In this document: positions 1 through 9,764 of the stretch, in pieces
How the letters are laid out: every line of letters starts with the position of its first letter
Numbering within the stretch: the stretch's first letter is position 1
NCBI GenBank assembly: GCA_030651895.1
Contig: JAUSBR010000009.1
Location: 88,354-152,353, forward strand
Origin: Sideroxyarcus sp.
Lineage (GTDB): Bacteria > Pseudomonadota > Gammaproteobacteria > Burkholderiales > Gallionellaceae
Direction of reading: 5' to 3'
Length of the DNA stretch: 64,000 nt
Position numbers and translations under genes: made by a program
The notes under the pieces: model-generated
Told to the model about the DNA's origin: nothing
The model's database searches: none
What the model saw: the letters and a program-made list of their open reading frames with translations, nothing else

Positions 1-4
1 AAAT

Positions 5-469
5 TCAGGCGACAGCCTGTTGCGCAGACTTGCTCACTTTTACGATCGATTCGGGCGAATCGGAACGCAGCTGCCCATCCACCAACTGTTGCAGATTGAT
101 CTTGCCCAGATACTCGTGGATCGTCTCGTTGAGACCGAACCACAGATCATGCGTCAGGCAGGGCTTGCCATCCTGGCAAGTACCGCGCGCCTCGCAATTG
201 GTGGCATCCAGTGCTTCATCCACGGCAACGATGATGTCGACCACGGAGATCTTGTTCGCCGGGCGCGCCAGGCAATAACCGCCGCCGGGACCGCGCACGC
301 TGGCGACCACGTTGTTGCGGCGCAACTTGCCGAACAACTGCTCCAGATATGACAAGGAAATCTTCTGACGCTCGCTGATGCCGGCCAGTGTCACCGGGCC
401 TTTGCCGCCGCGCATTGCCAGATCGACCATCGCTGTAACTGCAAAACGACCTTTGGTAGTAAGTCTCAT
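5..469 (-). CDS. iscR: Rrf2-family Fe-S cluster regulator IscR
   Basis: A 154-residue winged-helix regulator that senses cellular Fe-S status and normally represses its own isc operon when loaded with a [2Fe-2S] cluster. The N-terminus has the Rrf2 signature (MRLTTKGRFAV) and a recognition region with RGPGGGY. The three cluster cysteines are at 92, 98 and 104, followed by His107, matching the classical IscR ligand set. The start is preceded by AAGGGAT. It is transcribed away from cysE/trmJ, so iscS/iscU would be expected just outside the left edge (inference). The stop codon lies 4 bases from the window end. Confidence 0.95.
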   Translation of the reverse strand: MRLTTKGRFAVTAMVDLAMRGGKGPVTLAGISERQKISLSYLEQLFGKLRRNNVVASVRGPGGGYCLARPANKISVVDIIVAVDEALDATNCEARGTCQDGKPCLTHDLWFGLNETIHEYLGKINLQQLVDGQLRSDSPESIVKVSKSAQQAVA

Positions 470-544
470 AATCTCGATCCCTTAAAAATTATTTTCTAGT
501 TGGTCGGCAATAGCCGCACGCTTATCCCTGCAACTTCTGAGGAT

Positions 545-573
545 ATAATAGAATACCTGATACTTTTAATCAA
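545..573 (-). promoter_or_regulatory. candidate sigma70 promoter of iscR
   Basis: Read on the minus strand there is TTGATT, a 17-base spacer and TATTAT, followed by about 75 bases of leader before the iscR ATG. The -35 hexamer overlaps the last codons of cysE. I could not recognise a convincing IscR type 1 operator. Confidence 0.45.
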
Positions 574-1294
574 CAATCTTGTTGAGATAGTTTGGATCGA
601 ACTTGTCGGCGGTAGCCTGCTCGTCTTCCACACGCACACCGAGCTTTTCGAGTTGTTGCAGGATATGTTCTATGCGCTGGTCCACGGTCACACTGTGCCC
701 GATCAAGCCGTGCAAGGCTTTGGCGACCGGATCGTTCTGGTCATTGCTGATGCCGTAGGCATTGAAACCGGTCGTTTTCTTGGCTTCGTCGAGGATGCGC
801 GCCGGAATACCCGCCGCCGTCGCCCCGGCCGGAACGTCCTTCACCACCACCGCATTCGAGCCGATCTTGGCGTTTTCGCCTATATATATGGGGCCGAGGA
901 TCTTGGCGCCCGCCCCCACCACCACACCGTTGCCCAGTGTCGGATGGCGTTTGCCTTCCTTCCACGATGTACCGCCCAGCGTGACACCGTGATACAGCGT
1001 CACATCGTCGCCGATCTCGGCAGTCTCGCCGATCACCACCCCCATGCCGTGGTCGATGAAGAAGCGGCGGCCGATGGTCGCGCCCGGATGGATCTCGATA
1101 CCGGTGAACCAGCGTGCGAAATGCGAAGTGAAACGCGCCATCCATTTCAGCTCGACGTGCCACAGCCAGTTGGAAAGGCGATGGAAGATGCGAGCGTGCA
1201 ACCCCGGATAGCAGGTCAGCACCTCGAAGGTGGTGCGCGCCGCCGGGTCGCGGGCGAATACGCTGGCGATGTCCTCACGGATATTCTTAAACAT
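566..1294 (-). CDS. cysE: serine O-acetyltransferase
   Basis: A 242-residue enzyme forming O-acetylserine from serine and acetyl-CoA, the first step of cysteine synthesis. An N-terminal helical region ([19 protein letters not shown]) is followed by a left-handed beta-helix of hexapeptide repeats with the active-site segment [13 protein letters not shown] and the [14 protein letters not shown] loop. I chose the ATG reading MFKNIRED rather than an upstream extension, because it overlaps the end of trmJ by 8 bases, as coupled genes do. The order trmJ-cysE-iscR is common in beta/gammaproteobacteria and links cysteine supply to Fe-S assembly. Confidence 0.95.
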   Translation of the reverse strand: MFKNIREDIASVFARDPAARTTFEVLTCYPGLHARIFHRLSNWLWHVELKWMARFTSHFARWFTGIEIHPGATIGRRFFIDHGMGVVIGETAEIGDDVTLYHGVTLGGTSWKEGKRHPTLGNGVVVGAGAKILGPIYIGENAKIGSNAVVVKDVPAGATAAGIPARILDEAKKTTGFNAYGISNDQNDPVAKALHGLIGHSVTVDQRIEHILQQLEKLGVRVEDEQATADKFDPNYLNKIVD

Positions 1295-2051
1295 CTTTAT
1301 GTTCTTGCTGATAACGAGCCTTGAGGCGAGCATTGTACTCGGTTGTGACGGTCAGGATACCGCGCAGGATGTTGACCTCCTCGTCTTCCAGGCGCGTGCG
1401 CGAATACAGGCGGCGCAGGCGCTGCATCAGCCGCGCCGGGTTCTGCGTGGTGAAGAAACCGATCTCGAACAGGGTCTTTTCCAGATGCGCGTAAAGCCCT
1501 TCCACGCGCTCGTGCGCGGCCGGAACGATCTCCGCCGCCTGCGGCCGGTAGCTCTGCGCCGCCACGCTCAGCTCGTAAGCGATCACCTGCACCGATGCCG
1601 CGATGTTGAGCGAGGAAAAATCGGGATTGGCCGGGATGTTCACTCCCAGCTGGGCATGGCCCATCTCCTCGTTGGTCAGGCCCGACATCTCGGTGCCGAA
1701 CAGCAGCGCCACCGGCGCGGCCTGCGCCTGCTGCAGCACCTGCGGCATCGCCTCGCGCGGCATCTGCACCTCGATGGAGATGTCGCGCAGCCGCGCCGTC
1801 ATCGCCACGGTGAAGGCCACGCCCTGCAGCGCCTCGTCGATGGACGCGCAAACCACGGCATTCTGCAGGATATCGTCCGCCCCGGCGGCCATCGCCGTCG
1901 CCTGCGGATCCGGGAAATGACGTGGATTGATGAGATACAGCCGGCCCAATCCCATGGTCTTCATCGCCCGCGCGGCCGCGCCGATGTTGCCCGGATGGGT
2001 GGTATGGCTGAGGACGACGCGGACGTTATTCAAAGGATTAGGTTTATTCAA
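1287..2051 (-). CDS. trmJ: tRNA (cytidine/uridine-2'-O-)-methyltransferase TrmJ
   Basis: A SPOUT-class methyltransferase that 2'-O-methylates position 32 of tRNAs. Visible family motifs are [20 protein letters not shown] near the N-terminus, [15 protein letters not shown] in the middle and [14 protein letters not shown], which forms the knotted SAM site. No ATG lies at the expected place. The most likely start is a TTG at 2051 (254 residues), with a second TTG 15 bases downstream also possible, so the exact start is unsure. Its 3' end overlaps the cysE start. The upstream region is occupied by a palindromic element. Confidence 0.88.
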   Translation of the reverse strand: MNKPNPLNNVRVVLSHTTHPGNIGAAARAMKTMGLGRLYLINPRHFPDPQATAMAAGADDILQNAVVCASIDEALQGVAFTVAMTARLRDISIEVQMPREAMPQVLQQAQAAPVALLFGTEMSGLTNEEMGHAQLGVNIPANPDFSSLNIAASVQVIAYELSVAAQSYRPQAAEIVPAAHERVEGLYAHLEKTLFEIGFFTTQNPARLMQRLRRLYSRTRLEDEEVNILRGILTVTTEYNARLKARYQQEHKDV

Positions 2052-2091
2052 AGCGGAATACCAACTAAAATGCGGGGCGGTTACACCAATT

Positions 2092-2234
2092 CGAAACTTT
2101 GAGTAACCGTAGCGAGCGGCTTGAGTGCAAGGCGCACGGCGCACAGGAACCGGAGTGTACTCATAAGTACATGAGGATTCCGAGCACCGCGCAACGCAGC
2201 AATCGGGCCGCGCAGTAGGTTAATCAAAGTTTCG
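2092..2234. repeat. 143-bp MITE-like imperfect palindrome
   Basis: The element is bounded by 17-bp inverted repeats, CGAAACTTTGAGTAACC at 2092-2108 and its complement (one mismatch) at 2218-2234. The interior is also self-complementary and closes on a GTACTCATAAGTAC hairpin tip near 2157-2170. It lies between the divergent genes trmJ and suhB and carries no ORF of its own. The structure resembles a miniature inverted-repeat element or large REP. No clear target-site duplication is visible. Confidence 0.6.
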
Positions 2235-2259
2235 CGCTCATTAAAAAGGTCGTACTGAT

Positions 2260-3060
2260 ATGCACCCCATGCTCAACATCGCGGTGAAGGCCGCTATTCG
2301 CGCCGGCAAGATGATTTACCGTGCCGCCGACAACCTCGATCACCTCACCGTGACCAAAAAATCCCACGCGGATTACGTCAGCGAAGTGGATCGCGCCGCC
2401 GAGCGCATCATCATCGAAGCCTTGCAGCAAGCCTATCCGACGCATGCGATTCTAGCAGAAGAGAGCGGCGCCCAAGGCGAGTCGGAGTACGTCTGGATCA
2501 TCGATCCGCTCGACGGCACCACCAACTTCCTGCACGGCGTGCAGCAATATGCCGTCTCCATCGCCCTGCAGCACAATGGTGTGCTGACCCAGGCTGTCGT
2601 GTACGACCCGACCAAGAACGACCTCTTCACCGCCACCCGCGGCCGCGGCGCTTTCCTTAACGACAAGCGCATCCGCGTGAGCAAGCGCAAGGAACTGGCC
2701 GACAGCCTCATCGGCACCGGCTTCCCCTACACCAATTTCGAACACAAGGACGCCTACATGGCGATCTTCACCGACGTCATGCAAAAGACCGCCGGCCTGC
2801 GTCGTCCCGGTGCCGCCTCGCTCGATCTGGCCTGGACGGCCGCCGGACGTTTCGACGGTTTCTTCGAGACCGCGCTCAAACCCTGGGATCTCGCCGCCGG
2901 CGCGCTGCTCATCATCGAAGCGGGCGGCATGGTCAGCGACCTGCACGGCTCGGACACCTATATCAAGAGCGGCCACATCTGCGCGGGCAACCCCTTCATC
3001 CACCCGCAACTGCTGGAAGTCATCGCCCCGCACCTGACTGCCGGACTCAAGGGTCAATAA
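2260..3060 (+). CDS. suhB: inositol-1-monophosphatase family protein SuhB
   Basis: A 266-residue Mg-dependent sugar/inositol phosphatase; in E. coli the homologue also works as a ribosome-associated transcription elongation factor. The metal-binding signature is visible in [22 protein letters not shown] (about residues 85-99) and [15 protein letters not shown] (about 208-222). Length is typical. It heads a plus-strand run with pit and DUF47, with 21 bases to the next gene. Confidence 0.93.
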   Translation: MHPMLNIAVKAAIRAGKMIYRAADNLDHLTVTKKSHADYVSEVDRAAERIIIEALQQAYPTHAILAEESGAQGESEYVWIIDPLDGTTNFLHGVQQYAVSIALQHNGVLTQAVVYDPTKNDLFTATRGRGAFLNDKRIRVSKRKELADSLIGTGFPYTNFEHKDAYMAIFTDVMQKTAGLRRPGAASLDLAWTAAGRFDGFFETALKPWDLAAGALLIIEAGGMVSDLHGSDTYIKSGHICAGNPFIHPQLLEVIAPHLTAGLKGQ

Positions 3061-3081
3061 ACAGCGCTTCCGACCGCCACC

Positions 3082-4113
3082 ATGGACACCCTGCTCATCC
3101 TCGCGATCGCGACCATCGCCATCGTCCTGATCTTCGAGTACACCAACGGTTTCCATGACGCCGCCAACATCATCGCCACCGTCATCGCCTCGCGCGCGAT
3201 GACGCCGGTGCAGGCGGTGGTGCTGGTGGCCTTCTTTGAATTCCTCGGCCCGCTGCTGGGCGGCACTGCTGTGGCCAACACCATCGGCAAGTTCATCACG
3301 CTGGACGACATCGACCGCACGCTCGCGCTCGTCATCGTGCTGTGCGGCCTTTCCGGCGCCATCGCCTGGAACCTCATCACCTGGTGGTTCGGTATCCCCT
3401 CCTCGTCCTCGCATGCACTGGTCGGCGGGCTGGCCGGCGTGGTGATGGTCGCCGCCGGTGGCGACCATGTGGCCTGGGGCTTTGGCGACTTGCTGCACGG
3501 CGAACTCAACGGCGTCGCCAAAGTTATCGTCGCGCTCATCCTCTCGCCCATCATCGGCTTCTGGGTCGGTTTTGTGCTGCACCGGGTCATGCTGGGGCTG
3601 CTGCGCGGCGCGCGCCCTTCCATCAACCGCGACCTGCGCCACCTGCAGTTTGTCACCTCGGCCGGGCTGGCTTTCTCGCACGGCGCCAACGACGCGCAGA
3701 AGAGCATGGGCATATTGACGCTGGTGCTGGTGCTGGGCGGCTTCATTCCCACCTTCGAGGTGCCGTTCTGGGTGATGCTGACCTGCTCCTTCGCCATCAC
3801 GCTGGGCATCCTCTCCGGCGGCTGGCAGATCGTGCGCACGCTTGGCTTCTCCATCTACAAGATCCGTCCGCTGCACGCGCTCGATTCGCAGATGACCGCT
3901 GCCGGCGTCATCTTCGCTTCATCGCTGGCCGGCGCCCCGGTCTCCACCACCCATGTGGTCGCCACCTCCATCATGGGCATCGGCGCCTCCGAGCGGCCCA
4001 AGGCGGTACGCTGGAGCAAGGCCTTCGAGATCATCGCCACCTGGATCATCACCATCCCCGGTGCAGCGCTGATGTCGATTAGCTGCTATCTTCTCGTCCA
4101 CTTCTTCGTCTAG
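3082..4113 (+). CDS. pit: inorganic phosphate transporter, PiT family
   Basis: A 343-residue integral membrane low-affinity phosphate (metal-phosphate):cation symporter. It has the internally duplicated PiT signature, NGFHDAANIIATVIASRAM near the N-terminus and FSHGANDAQKSMGIL in the middle, plus GIPSSSSHALVGG and GAPVSTTHVVATSIMG. About ten hydrophobic segments are visible. It is followed 10 bases later by a DUF47 gene, the standard partner of bacterial PiT transporters. Confidence 0.93.
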   Translation: MDTLLILAIATIAIVLIFEYTNGFHDAANIIATVIASRAMTPVQAVVLVAFFEFLGPLLGGTAVANTIGKFITLDDIDRTLALVIVLCGLSGAIAWNLITWWFGIPSSSSHALVGGLAGVVMVAAGGDHVAWGFGDLLHGELNGVAKVIVALILSPIIGFWVGFVLHRVMLGLLRGARPSINRDLRHLQFVTSAGLAFSHGANDAQKSMGILTLVLVLGGFIPTFEVPFWVMLTCSFAITLGILSGGWQIVRTLGFSIYKIRPLHALDSQMTAAGVIFASSLAGAPVSTTHVVATSIMGIGASERPKAVRWSKAFEIIATWIITIPGAALMSISCYLLVHFFV

Positions 4114-4123
4114 AGGCCACCCC

Positions 4124-4774
4124 ATGAATGCCGCACTCAAAGCATCCCAGACCATGCTGGCCCGCATCCTTGACCGCGTCTTCCCCAAGGTGCCGGATTT
4201 CTTCCACATGCTCACCGAGCAGAACCTCAAGGTCGCGCACACAGTCGATCTGCTGGTCGAATACATGGAGCACGACGGCCCCGAAGTGGCCGATGCGCTC
4301 AAGCTCGACGTGCACGAGGCCGACCTCATCAAGGCGCGCAACCTGCACGAACTCAACGACGCCTTCTCCACGCCCATCGACCGCGAGGACATCTACCGTG
4401 CCATCATGACGCTGGACGAGATCGTGATGTATTGCAAGACCACCGTGCACGAGATGGACGTGCTCGGCGTCAAACCGGACCCTTTCATGCGCGACATCTC
4501 GCACTGCATCAAGGAAGGCGTGGAAGCCCTGTCCAGCGGCTTCGCCAAGCTGGCCACGACCCCCGCCGCTGCCGCGCACGATGCCGATGCCGCGCGCAAG
4601 GCCGAGCGCCGAGCCGAGAAACAATACCGTATCGCTCTCTCCACTCTGTTCGAGGGCAGCGACTACGTCAGCATGTTCAAGCGCCGCGAGATCTACCGCC
4701 ACCTGACCAACGCCGCGCACCACATGGCGCAATGCGCCAACACACTGCACGACATCGTGGTGAAGATAAGCTGA
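4124..4774 (+). CDS. DUF47 (PhoU-like) phosphate transport accessory protein
   Basis: A 216-residue all-helical protein of the DUF47/YkaA family, distantly related to PhoU and generally encoded beside pit genes, where it is thought to modulate transport. Conserved-looking helices include FFHMLTEQNLKVAHTVDLLV and FKRREIYRHLTNAAHHMAQC near the C-terminus. An alanine-rich segment near residue 150 looks like a flexible loop. The spacing to pit (10 bases) and to the next gene (3 bases) indicates an operon. Confidence 0.85.
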   Translation: MNAALKASQTMLARILDRVFPKVPDFFHMLTEQNLKVAHTVDLLVEYMEHDGPEVADALKLDVHEADLIKARNLHELNDAFSTPIDREDIYRAIMTLDEIVMYCKTTVHEMDVLGVKPDPFMRDISHCIKEGVEALSSGFAKLATTPAAAAHDADAARKAERRAEKQYRIALSTLFEGSDYVSMFKRREIYRHLTNAAHHMAQCANTLHDIVVKIS

Positions 4775-4777
4775 ACG

Positions 4778-5221
4778 ATGAGCCAGACCGCAGAACTCAC
4801 CCGCTTTCTGCACGCGCACATCCCGCTATCGCAGGCGATGCAGATCACCGCGCGCGCTTACGACGGCCAGAGTCTGCTCCTGAGCGCCCCGCTCGCCCCC
4901 AACGTCAACGATAAATCCACCGCTTTCGGCGGCAGCCTCTACAACCTCGCCGTGCTATGCGGCTGGAGCCTGCTGCGGCTCAGGCTGGACGAGGCCGGAC
5001 TGGAAAGAAAGAACATCGTCATTCAGGAAGCCGATACCCGCTACCTGTTACCGGTCACCGGAGAACTGCAGGCGGAATGCCGCCTAGTGCCCGAGGCCTG
5101 GCAGGATTTTCTGCAGCCCCTGCAACAGCGCGGACGTGCTCGCATCACGCTCAACATCATCATCCGCCAGCAGGACAAACCTGCCGTCGAATTCACCGGC
5201 ACCTACGTCGCGCTCGATTAG
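4778..5221 (+). CDS. YiiD C-terminal-type hotdog thioesterase
   Basis: A 147-residue protein resembling the stand-alone version of the C-terminal domain of YiiD (FabY), a putative acyl thioesterase with a hotdog fold. Characteristic segments are [20 protein letters not shown] and the final [10 protein letters not shown] strand. The substrate is unknown. It sits 3 bases after DUF47 and 4 bases before mutS and is probably co-transcribed with them, with no obvious functional link. Confidence 0.75.
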   Translation: MSQTAELTRFLHAHIPLSQAMQITARAYDGQSLLLSAPLAPNVNDKSTAFGGSLYNLAVLCGWSLLRLRLDEAGLERKNIVIQEADTRYLLPVTGELQAECRLVPEAWQDFLQPLQQRGRARITLNIIIRQQDKPAVEFTGTYVALD

Positions 5222-5225
5222 AACC

Positions 5226-7892
5226 ATGTCCGACACCGCACTCGAAAAACACACGCCCATGATGCAGCAGTACCTGCGACTGAAGGCAGACCACGCCGAC
5301 AAGTTGCTGTTCTACCGCATGGGCGACTTCTACGAACTGTTCCATGACGACGCCGTGCGCGTCGCCAAACTGCTCGACATCACCCTCACCCAACGCGGCG
5401 CCTCCAACGGCCAGCCGATCAAGATGGCGGGTGTGCCCTATCACGCCGCCGAGCAATACCTCGCGCGATTGGTGAAGATGGGCGAGTCGGTCGCCATCTG
5501 CGAACAGATCGGCGACCCCGCTACCAGCAAAGGCCCGGTCGAACGCAAAGTCGTGCGCATCGTCACCCCCGGCACCGTCACCGACTCCGCATTGCTCGAA
5601 GAGAAGCGCGACAACCTGCTGCTCGCGCTGCACCAGCGCAACAACGAAGTCGGCCTCGCCTGGCTCAACCTCGCCGCAGGCACCTTCACCCTCGCCGAAG
5701 TCGCCGCCAAACAACTGCCCGCCGAACTCGAACGCCTGCAACCTTCCGAGATTCTCTACGCCGAAAGCTCCACTGCGCCGCAGTTCAGGAACGCGGCAAG
5801 TAAATCCCTGCCCGAGTGGCACTTCGCCCGCGACACCGCGCACCGTGCGCTGTGCCAGCAATTCGGCACACGCGACCTCGCCGGATTCGGCTGTGACGAT
5901 TTCTCTGTGGGTTTGGAAGCCGCAGGCGCACTGCTCGGCTACGCCAAACTGACCCAGGGCCAGAGCATCGCCCACATCCGCAGCGCGCAGGTCTATCACG
6001 CCGACGAATACGTGCGCATGGACGCCGCCACAAGACGCAACCTGGAGATCACCCAGACCCTGCGCGGCGAACCCGCGCCGACCTTGCTCTCGCTGCTCGA
6101 CACCTGCGGCACCAACATGGGCAGCCGTTTGCTGGCGCACTGGCTGCATCATCCGTTGCGTAACCGGACAACGCTGCAAGCCAGACTGGATGCAGTCGAA
6201 CAACTGGGCAGCCTGCACCACACCGTGCGTGAACAACTCAAACCCAGCGTGGACGTGGAACGCATCACCGCCCGTATCGCGCTGCGCAGTGCAAGGCCGC
6301 GCGACCTCTCCGGTTTGCGCGAGACGCTCAAGACCTTGCCGCAGTTGCACACGCTGCTGGCAAACGTGGATGCGCCACGCATCAAACACCTGGCCGCCGA
6401 ACTTAACCAAACAGCCCCTCACCAGACCGTTCGTCCTGAGCCTGTCGAAGGATCGGCGCAAAGCGCCGGCGGACCTGAAGGTACCCACCAGACCGGCGCG
6501 CCCGCCAACCCTTCGACAGGCTCAGGGCGAACGGGAATAGAGTTAGTGGAGTTGCTACAAAGAACAATCAAAGAAGAGCCCTCCTCCGTATTAAGAGAAG
6601 GCAGCGTAATCGCCGACGGCTTCGACGCCGAGCTGGACGAACTACGCGGCATCCAGACCAACTGCGGCGATTTCCTGATGGAATTGGAACTGCGCGAACG
6701 CGCCCGCACCGGCATCGATAAACTGAAAGTTGAATACAACCGCGTCCACGGCTTCTACATCGAGGTCAGCTTTGCCAATGCCGACAAGGTACCGGACGAC
6801 TACCGCCGCCGCCAGACGCTGAAGAACGTCGAGCGCTACATCACGCCGGAACTCAAGGCCTTCGAGGACAAAGCGCTCTCCGCCAACGACCGCGCACTGG
6901 CGCGCGAAAAATTCCTCTACGAACAACTGCTCGACCAGCTCGCGCCCTTCATCCCGCAACTGCAGCGCATCGCCGCCGCCATCGCCGAGCTGGACGTGCT
7001 CGCCACCTTCGCCGAACGCGCCGCCACGCTCAACTTCTGCGCGCCGCAGTTCAGCGACGACGCGCAACTCGTCATCAAGCAAGGCCGTCATCCGGTGGTG
7101 CAAGCGCAAGTGGACACCTTCACCCCCAACGACACCACGCTCAACGACGCGCGCCGCACACTGCTCATCACCGGCCCCAACATGGGCGGTAAATCGACCT
7201 ACATGCGCCAGGTCGCCATCATCGCGCTGCTCGCGCATGTCGGCTGCTTCGTCCCCGCGCAGGCAGCGGTGCTGGGCGAGATTGACCAGATATTCACGCG
7301 CATCGGCGCATCGGACGACCTAGCCTCCGGACGTTCCACCTTCATGGTCGAGATGACCGAGGCCGCCAACATCCTGCACAACGCCACCGAAAAGAGTCTG
7401 GTACTGGTGGACGAGATCGGGCGCGGTACCAGCACCTTCGACGGTCTCGCCCTCGCCTACGCCATCGCGCGCCACCTGCTGGAGATCAACCGCAGCTACA
7501 CCCTGTTCGCCACGCACTATTTCGAACTCACGCGGCTGGCCGAAGAATTCACTCAGCTCGCCAACGTCCACCTCGCCGCCATCGAACACCAGCACAGCAT
7601 CGTCTTCCTGCACTCTGTGAACGAAGGCGCCGCCAGCCAGAGCTACGGCCTGCAAGTCGCCGCACTCGCGGGCGTGCCGAACAGCGTCATTCGCTCTGCG
7701 AAGAAACAACTGGTGAAACTGGAACAGAACAGCGCCGCACAAAACCCACAGGGTGACCTCTTCACCGCCGCGCCGGAAGCACCGGAGCCGGAAGAACATC
7801 CGCTGCTGTCGGCACTGCGCGACCTGCAGCCGGATGAGATGAGTCCGAAGGAAGCGCTGGAGAGGATTTATCAGTTGAAGAAGTTGGTGTAG
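5226..7892 (+). CDS. mutS: DNA mismatch repair protein MutS
   Basis: An 888-residue ATPase that recognises mispairs. The mismatch-binding domain begins with [14 protein letters not shown] and contains the [11 protein letters not shown] motif holding the intercalating Phe and Glu. The ATPase domain has Walker [10 protein letters not shown] near residue 650 and the motifs [14 protein letters not shown] and [15 protein letters not shown] chose the ATG reading [10 protein letters not shown], 4 bases after the thioesterase stop; the longer frame upstream is only overlap with that gene. The protein is about 35 residues longer than usual because a palindromic repeat is inserted in frame at about residues 401-436, before the helix [11 protein letters not shown]. 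Confidence 0.97.
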   Translation: MSDTALEKHTPMMQQYLRLKADHADKLLFYRMGDFYELFHDDAVRVAKLLDITLTQRGASNGQPIKMAGVPYHAAEQYLARLVKMGESVAICEQIGDPATSKGPVERKVVRIVTPGTVTDSALLEEKRDNLLLALHQRNNEVGLAWLNLAAGTFTLAEVAAKQLPAELERLQPSEILYAESSTAPQFRNAASKSLPEWHFARDTAHRALCQQFGTRDLAGFGCDDFSVGLEAAGALLGYAKLTQGQSIAHIRSAQVYHADEYVRMDAATRRNLEITQTLRGEPAPTLLSLLDTCGTNMGSRLLAHWLHHPLRNRTTLQARLDAVEQLGSLHHTVREQLKPSVDVERITARIALRSARPRDLSGLRETLKTLPQLHTLLANVDAPRIKHLAAELNQTAPHQTVRPEPVEGSAQSAGGPEGTHQTGAPANPSTGSGRTGIELVELLQRTIKEEPSSVLREGSVIADGFDAELDELRGIQTNCGDFLMELELRERARTGIDKLKVEYNRVHGFYIEVSFANADKVPDDYRRRQTLKNVERYITPELKAFEDKALSANDRALAREKFLYEQLLDQLAPFIPQLQRIAAAIAELDVLATFAERAATLNFCAPQFSDDAQLVIKQGRHPVVQAQVDTFTPNDTTLNDARRTLLITGPNMGGKSTYMRQVAIIALLAHVGCFVPAQAAVLGEIDQIFTRIGASDDLASGRSTFMVEMTEAANILHNATEKSLVLVDEIGRGTSTFDGLALAYAIARHLLEINRSYTLFATHYFELTRLAEEFTQLANVHLAAIEHQHSIVFLHSVNEGAASQSYGLQVAALAGVPNSVIRSAKKQLVKLEQNSAAQNPQGDLFTAAPEAPEPEEHPLLSALRDLQPDEMSPKEALERIYQLKKLV
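6427..6534 (+). repeat. 108-bp inverted repeat inserted in frame inside mutS
   Basis: The two 25-base arms are at 6427-6451 and 6510-6534 and are reverse complements with one mismatch; each contains the core CCTGAGCCTGTCGAAGG or its complement. The spacer includes a GGCGC-AAA-GCGCC hairpin. The length is exactly 36 codons with no stop, and it encodes VRPEPVEG on one side and NPSTGSGRT on the other. The same arm sequence recurs at the 3' end of mobB (47260-47285). Confidence 0.85.
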
Positions 7893-7925
7893 CCTCCCTA
7901 ATCATATTTTAGAAAGTGAAATTCC

Positions 7926-8984
7926 ATGGATAAATTCGCGCATGACAAAAAACATGAGTGCACGATTATCCTCGACACAAATCAGTTCATTCGTGATCTA
8001 TCTTTGTCTGAAATACGATGGAAGAATCTTATCGACTATGTTCGTAAAACTGACGCTGTCGTAAAAATGCCCAGAGTGGTCTGGGATGAAATTGGCGTCA
8101 ACTACAAAAAACGGATTAACGAACATCTTCGAAAAGCACAAGAAAGCACAGAGCAATTCAACAACCTCATCAACTTCCAGAGTGAACACCACCAATTTTA
8201 TGGACAACTGCATAGGATTGAGCCTCCCATTTCAACTCTTACACCTAAAGAGTTAATGGAGCGATACCTCGCCCATATCAAGTCGAAGCTGCAATTAAAA
8301 ACACAAGACTTTTTGGAAATAGAGAATAAGTGGTATGAGGAAATATACAAGCGATCTCTTACTCATCAAAAACCGTTTTCCACAGAAAATGACAAAGGGT
8401 TTAAAGATTCCATACTATGGAAGTGTGTTCTTTCACTTTCAAGTCGCCCCGGCTTCAAAGAAGCTCCGATAGTCCTCATCTCTTCAAATACGAGAGATTT
8501 CTGCGACGGCAAACCATCACTTCATCCAGACTTACACAAAGAAGCAAAGACTCTTGGACTTGACGTACATTTCTTTGATGGTTTGGATAAGTTCTTCCAA
8601 GAATGGGGAGCAGAAGCACTCAATATCAACTTCGACAAATTGAGACGAGACATACCTGAAAAGTTGATTAAGGAAGCACTCCTTCCATCCACTCAAAAAC
8701 TAATGCGCCGAAGTGAGAATAGGCCTGAAAACATTCTCATACTAGGCATTAGCTTTAAGCTTAAAGAGGCAACGGGAAACAATAGAAAGCTCGAAATGTC
8801 TATTTCAGGCTCGTTAACCAACACAATTGCCAAATGCGAATATTTAGACTTTAGTGCAGAAGCAATATTTATCGAAGATGGGGCCGACAAACAAATTTCC
8901 ATTCAGCACTTTTCTCCCCATATAGAAACCGAAAAACAAACAGCCGATTTCTTCACGTCATATCTATCGTTTGACGCTAATTAA
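7926..8984 (+). CDS. PIN-domain protein (DUF4935-like), putative RNase
   Basis: A 352-residue protein with an N-terminal PIN-like nuclease fold. The first acidic motif is IILDTNQFIRDL (about residues 14-25), then RVVWDEIG (about 51-58), a third acidic patch GFKDSILWKCV and a final LISSNTRDF strand, the usual PIN arrangement. The C-terminal third (after about residue 235) is not recognised. Base composition is strikingly AT-rich compared with mutS upstream, suggesting horizontal acquisition. No antitoxin-like partner lies next to it, so it is not a classical VapBC pair; a DUF4935 defence-type role is only a possibility. Confidence 0.65.
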   Translation: MDKFAHDKKHECTIILDTNQFIRDLSLSEIRWKNLIDYVRKTDAVVKMPRVVWDEIGVNYKKRINEHLRKAQESTEQFNNLINFQSEHHQFYGQLHRIEPPISTLTPKELMERYLAHIKSKLQLKTQDFLEIENKWYEEIYKRSLTHQKPFSTENDKGFKDSILWKCVLSLSSRPGFKEAPIVLISSNTRDFCDGKPSLHPDLHKEAKTLGLDVHFFDGLDKFFQEWGAEALNINFDKLRRDIPEKLIKEALLPSTQKLMRRSENRPENILILGISFKLKEATGNNRKLEMSISGSLTNTIAKCEYLDFSAEAIFIEDGADKQISIQHFSPHIETEKQTADFFTSYLSFDAN

Positions 8985-9075
8985 TATCGCCGAAAAACGC
9001 TAAAGTGCTCACACCACGTTTTCAAGAGCTAATGGGGGCGGGTTAGGATTGTTCTGCACTCCGCAAAGGTAAGCA

Positions 9076-9567
9076 ATGGAAATTCTAGCTTGGGCGTTTC
9101 TCGGCGGCATCGTCGGTGCCGTGCTGATGGATGTCACCGAGTCTTACGCTGCGAAGTTCGGCATCACCAGCGGCGTCAACATCGCCTTGGTGGGGCGCTG
9201 GTTTCTGGGCTTGCTGCACGGGCGTTTCGCTTACTCCAACATTCTCGATTCCGCCCCGCTTTCCAATGAAGTGAAAGCCGGGTGGGTGTTTCATTTTCTG
9301 GTTGGCGGTGGCGGGGTGGCGTTGCTCTATCCGCTCTTCTTTCAAATCACCGGCCTGCCCTTTCCCGGCAATCATCTGCTTGGCGGCGCGCTGTTCGGCC
9401 TTGCCACTTCAGCGCTGCCCTGGTTCATTCTGCTGCCCGCGTTTGGCTGGGGGATATTCGGGCGGCGCGGACCGCGCGGCTCGAATGCCTTGCTGGCAAG
9501 CACGCTTTCTCATCTCCCTTACGGATTGGGCGTCGGTGCGATGATCGCGTTGGGCGGGAACAGCTAA
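9076..9567 (+). CDS. DUF2938 family membrane protein
   Basis: A 163-residue protein with about four hydrophobic helices (for example AFLGGIVGAVLMDV, VFHFLVGGGGVALLYPLFF and LLGGALFGLATSALPWFILL). The arrangement and the SHLPYGLGVG ending match the uncharacterised DUF2938 family. It has a good ribosome site (AAAGGTAAGCA) before ATG. Composition returns to the GC-rich background after the preceding AT-rich gene. Function unknown. Confidence 0.7.
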   Translation: MEILAWAFLGGIVGAVLMDVTESYAAKFGITSGVNIALVGRWFLGLLHGRFAYSNILDSAPLSNEVKAGWVFHFLVGGGGVALLYPLFFQITGLPFPGNHLLGGALFGLATSALPWFILLPAFGWGIFGRRGPRGSNALLASTLSHLPYGLGVGAMIALGGNS

Positions 9568-9695
9568 CGGGCTCTGCTTCGCATACCTGCCACAGGTTCA
9601 GTCAACAGGGGCGAATCGCGTCACCGATCGCCAGCCCCCGCCAAAAGACCTCGTGCATATCATTGGTAATTGACGCCAAGTCCGTACTTTGCGGA

Positions 9696-9721
9696 AAAAG
9701 TATTACCGTTTTGGCCGATAT
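9696..9721 (+). promoter_or_regulatory. candidate sigma28 (FliA) promoter
   Basis: AAAAGTAT, a 10-base spacer and GCCGATAT resemble the flagellar sigma28 consensus TAAAGTTT-N11-GCCGATAA, with 7 of 8 matches in the -10 box. It ends 43 bases before the start of the SCP2-CZB gene, so it would give a short leader. Confidence 0.4.
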
Positions 9722-9764
9722 TCCGGTTATGCTTTTTCCCTCGCCACTCAAGAGGCCCACAGTC

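Noticed and set aside
470..565. IscR type 1 operator in the iscR leader
   Set aside because: Only a sigma70-like promoter is visible; no stretch matches the bipartite operator well enough.
2452..3876. 474-codon open frame on the minus strand over suhB and pit
   Set aside because: It crosses two well-supported plus-strand genes and is highly charged low-complexity sequence typical of antisense shadows.
5136..5225. N-terminal extension of mutS
   Set aside because: It overlaps the thioesterase gene in another frame and is Ser/Arg-rich; the family N-terminus starts at 5226.
7926..8984. VapC-type toxin-antitoxin module
   Set aside because: The PIN protein is much larger than VapC and there is no small antitoxin gene on either side.
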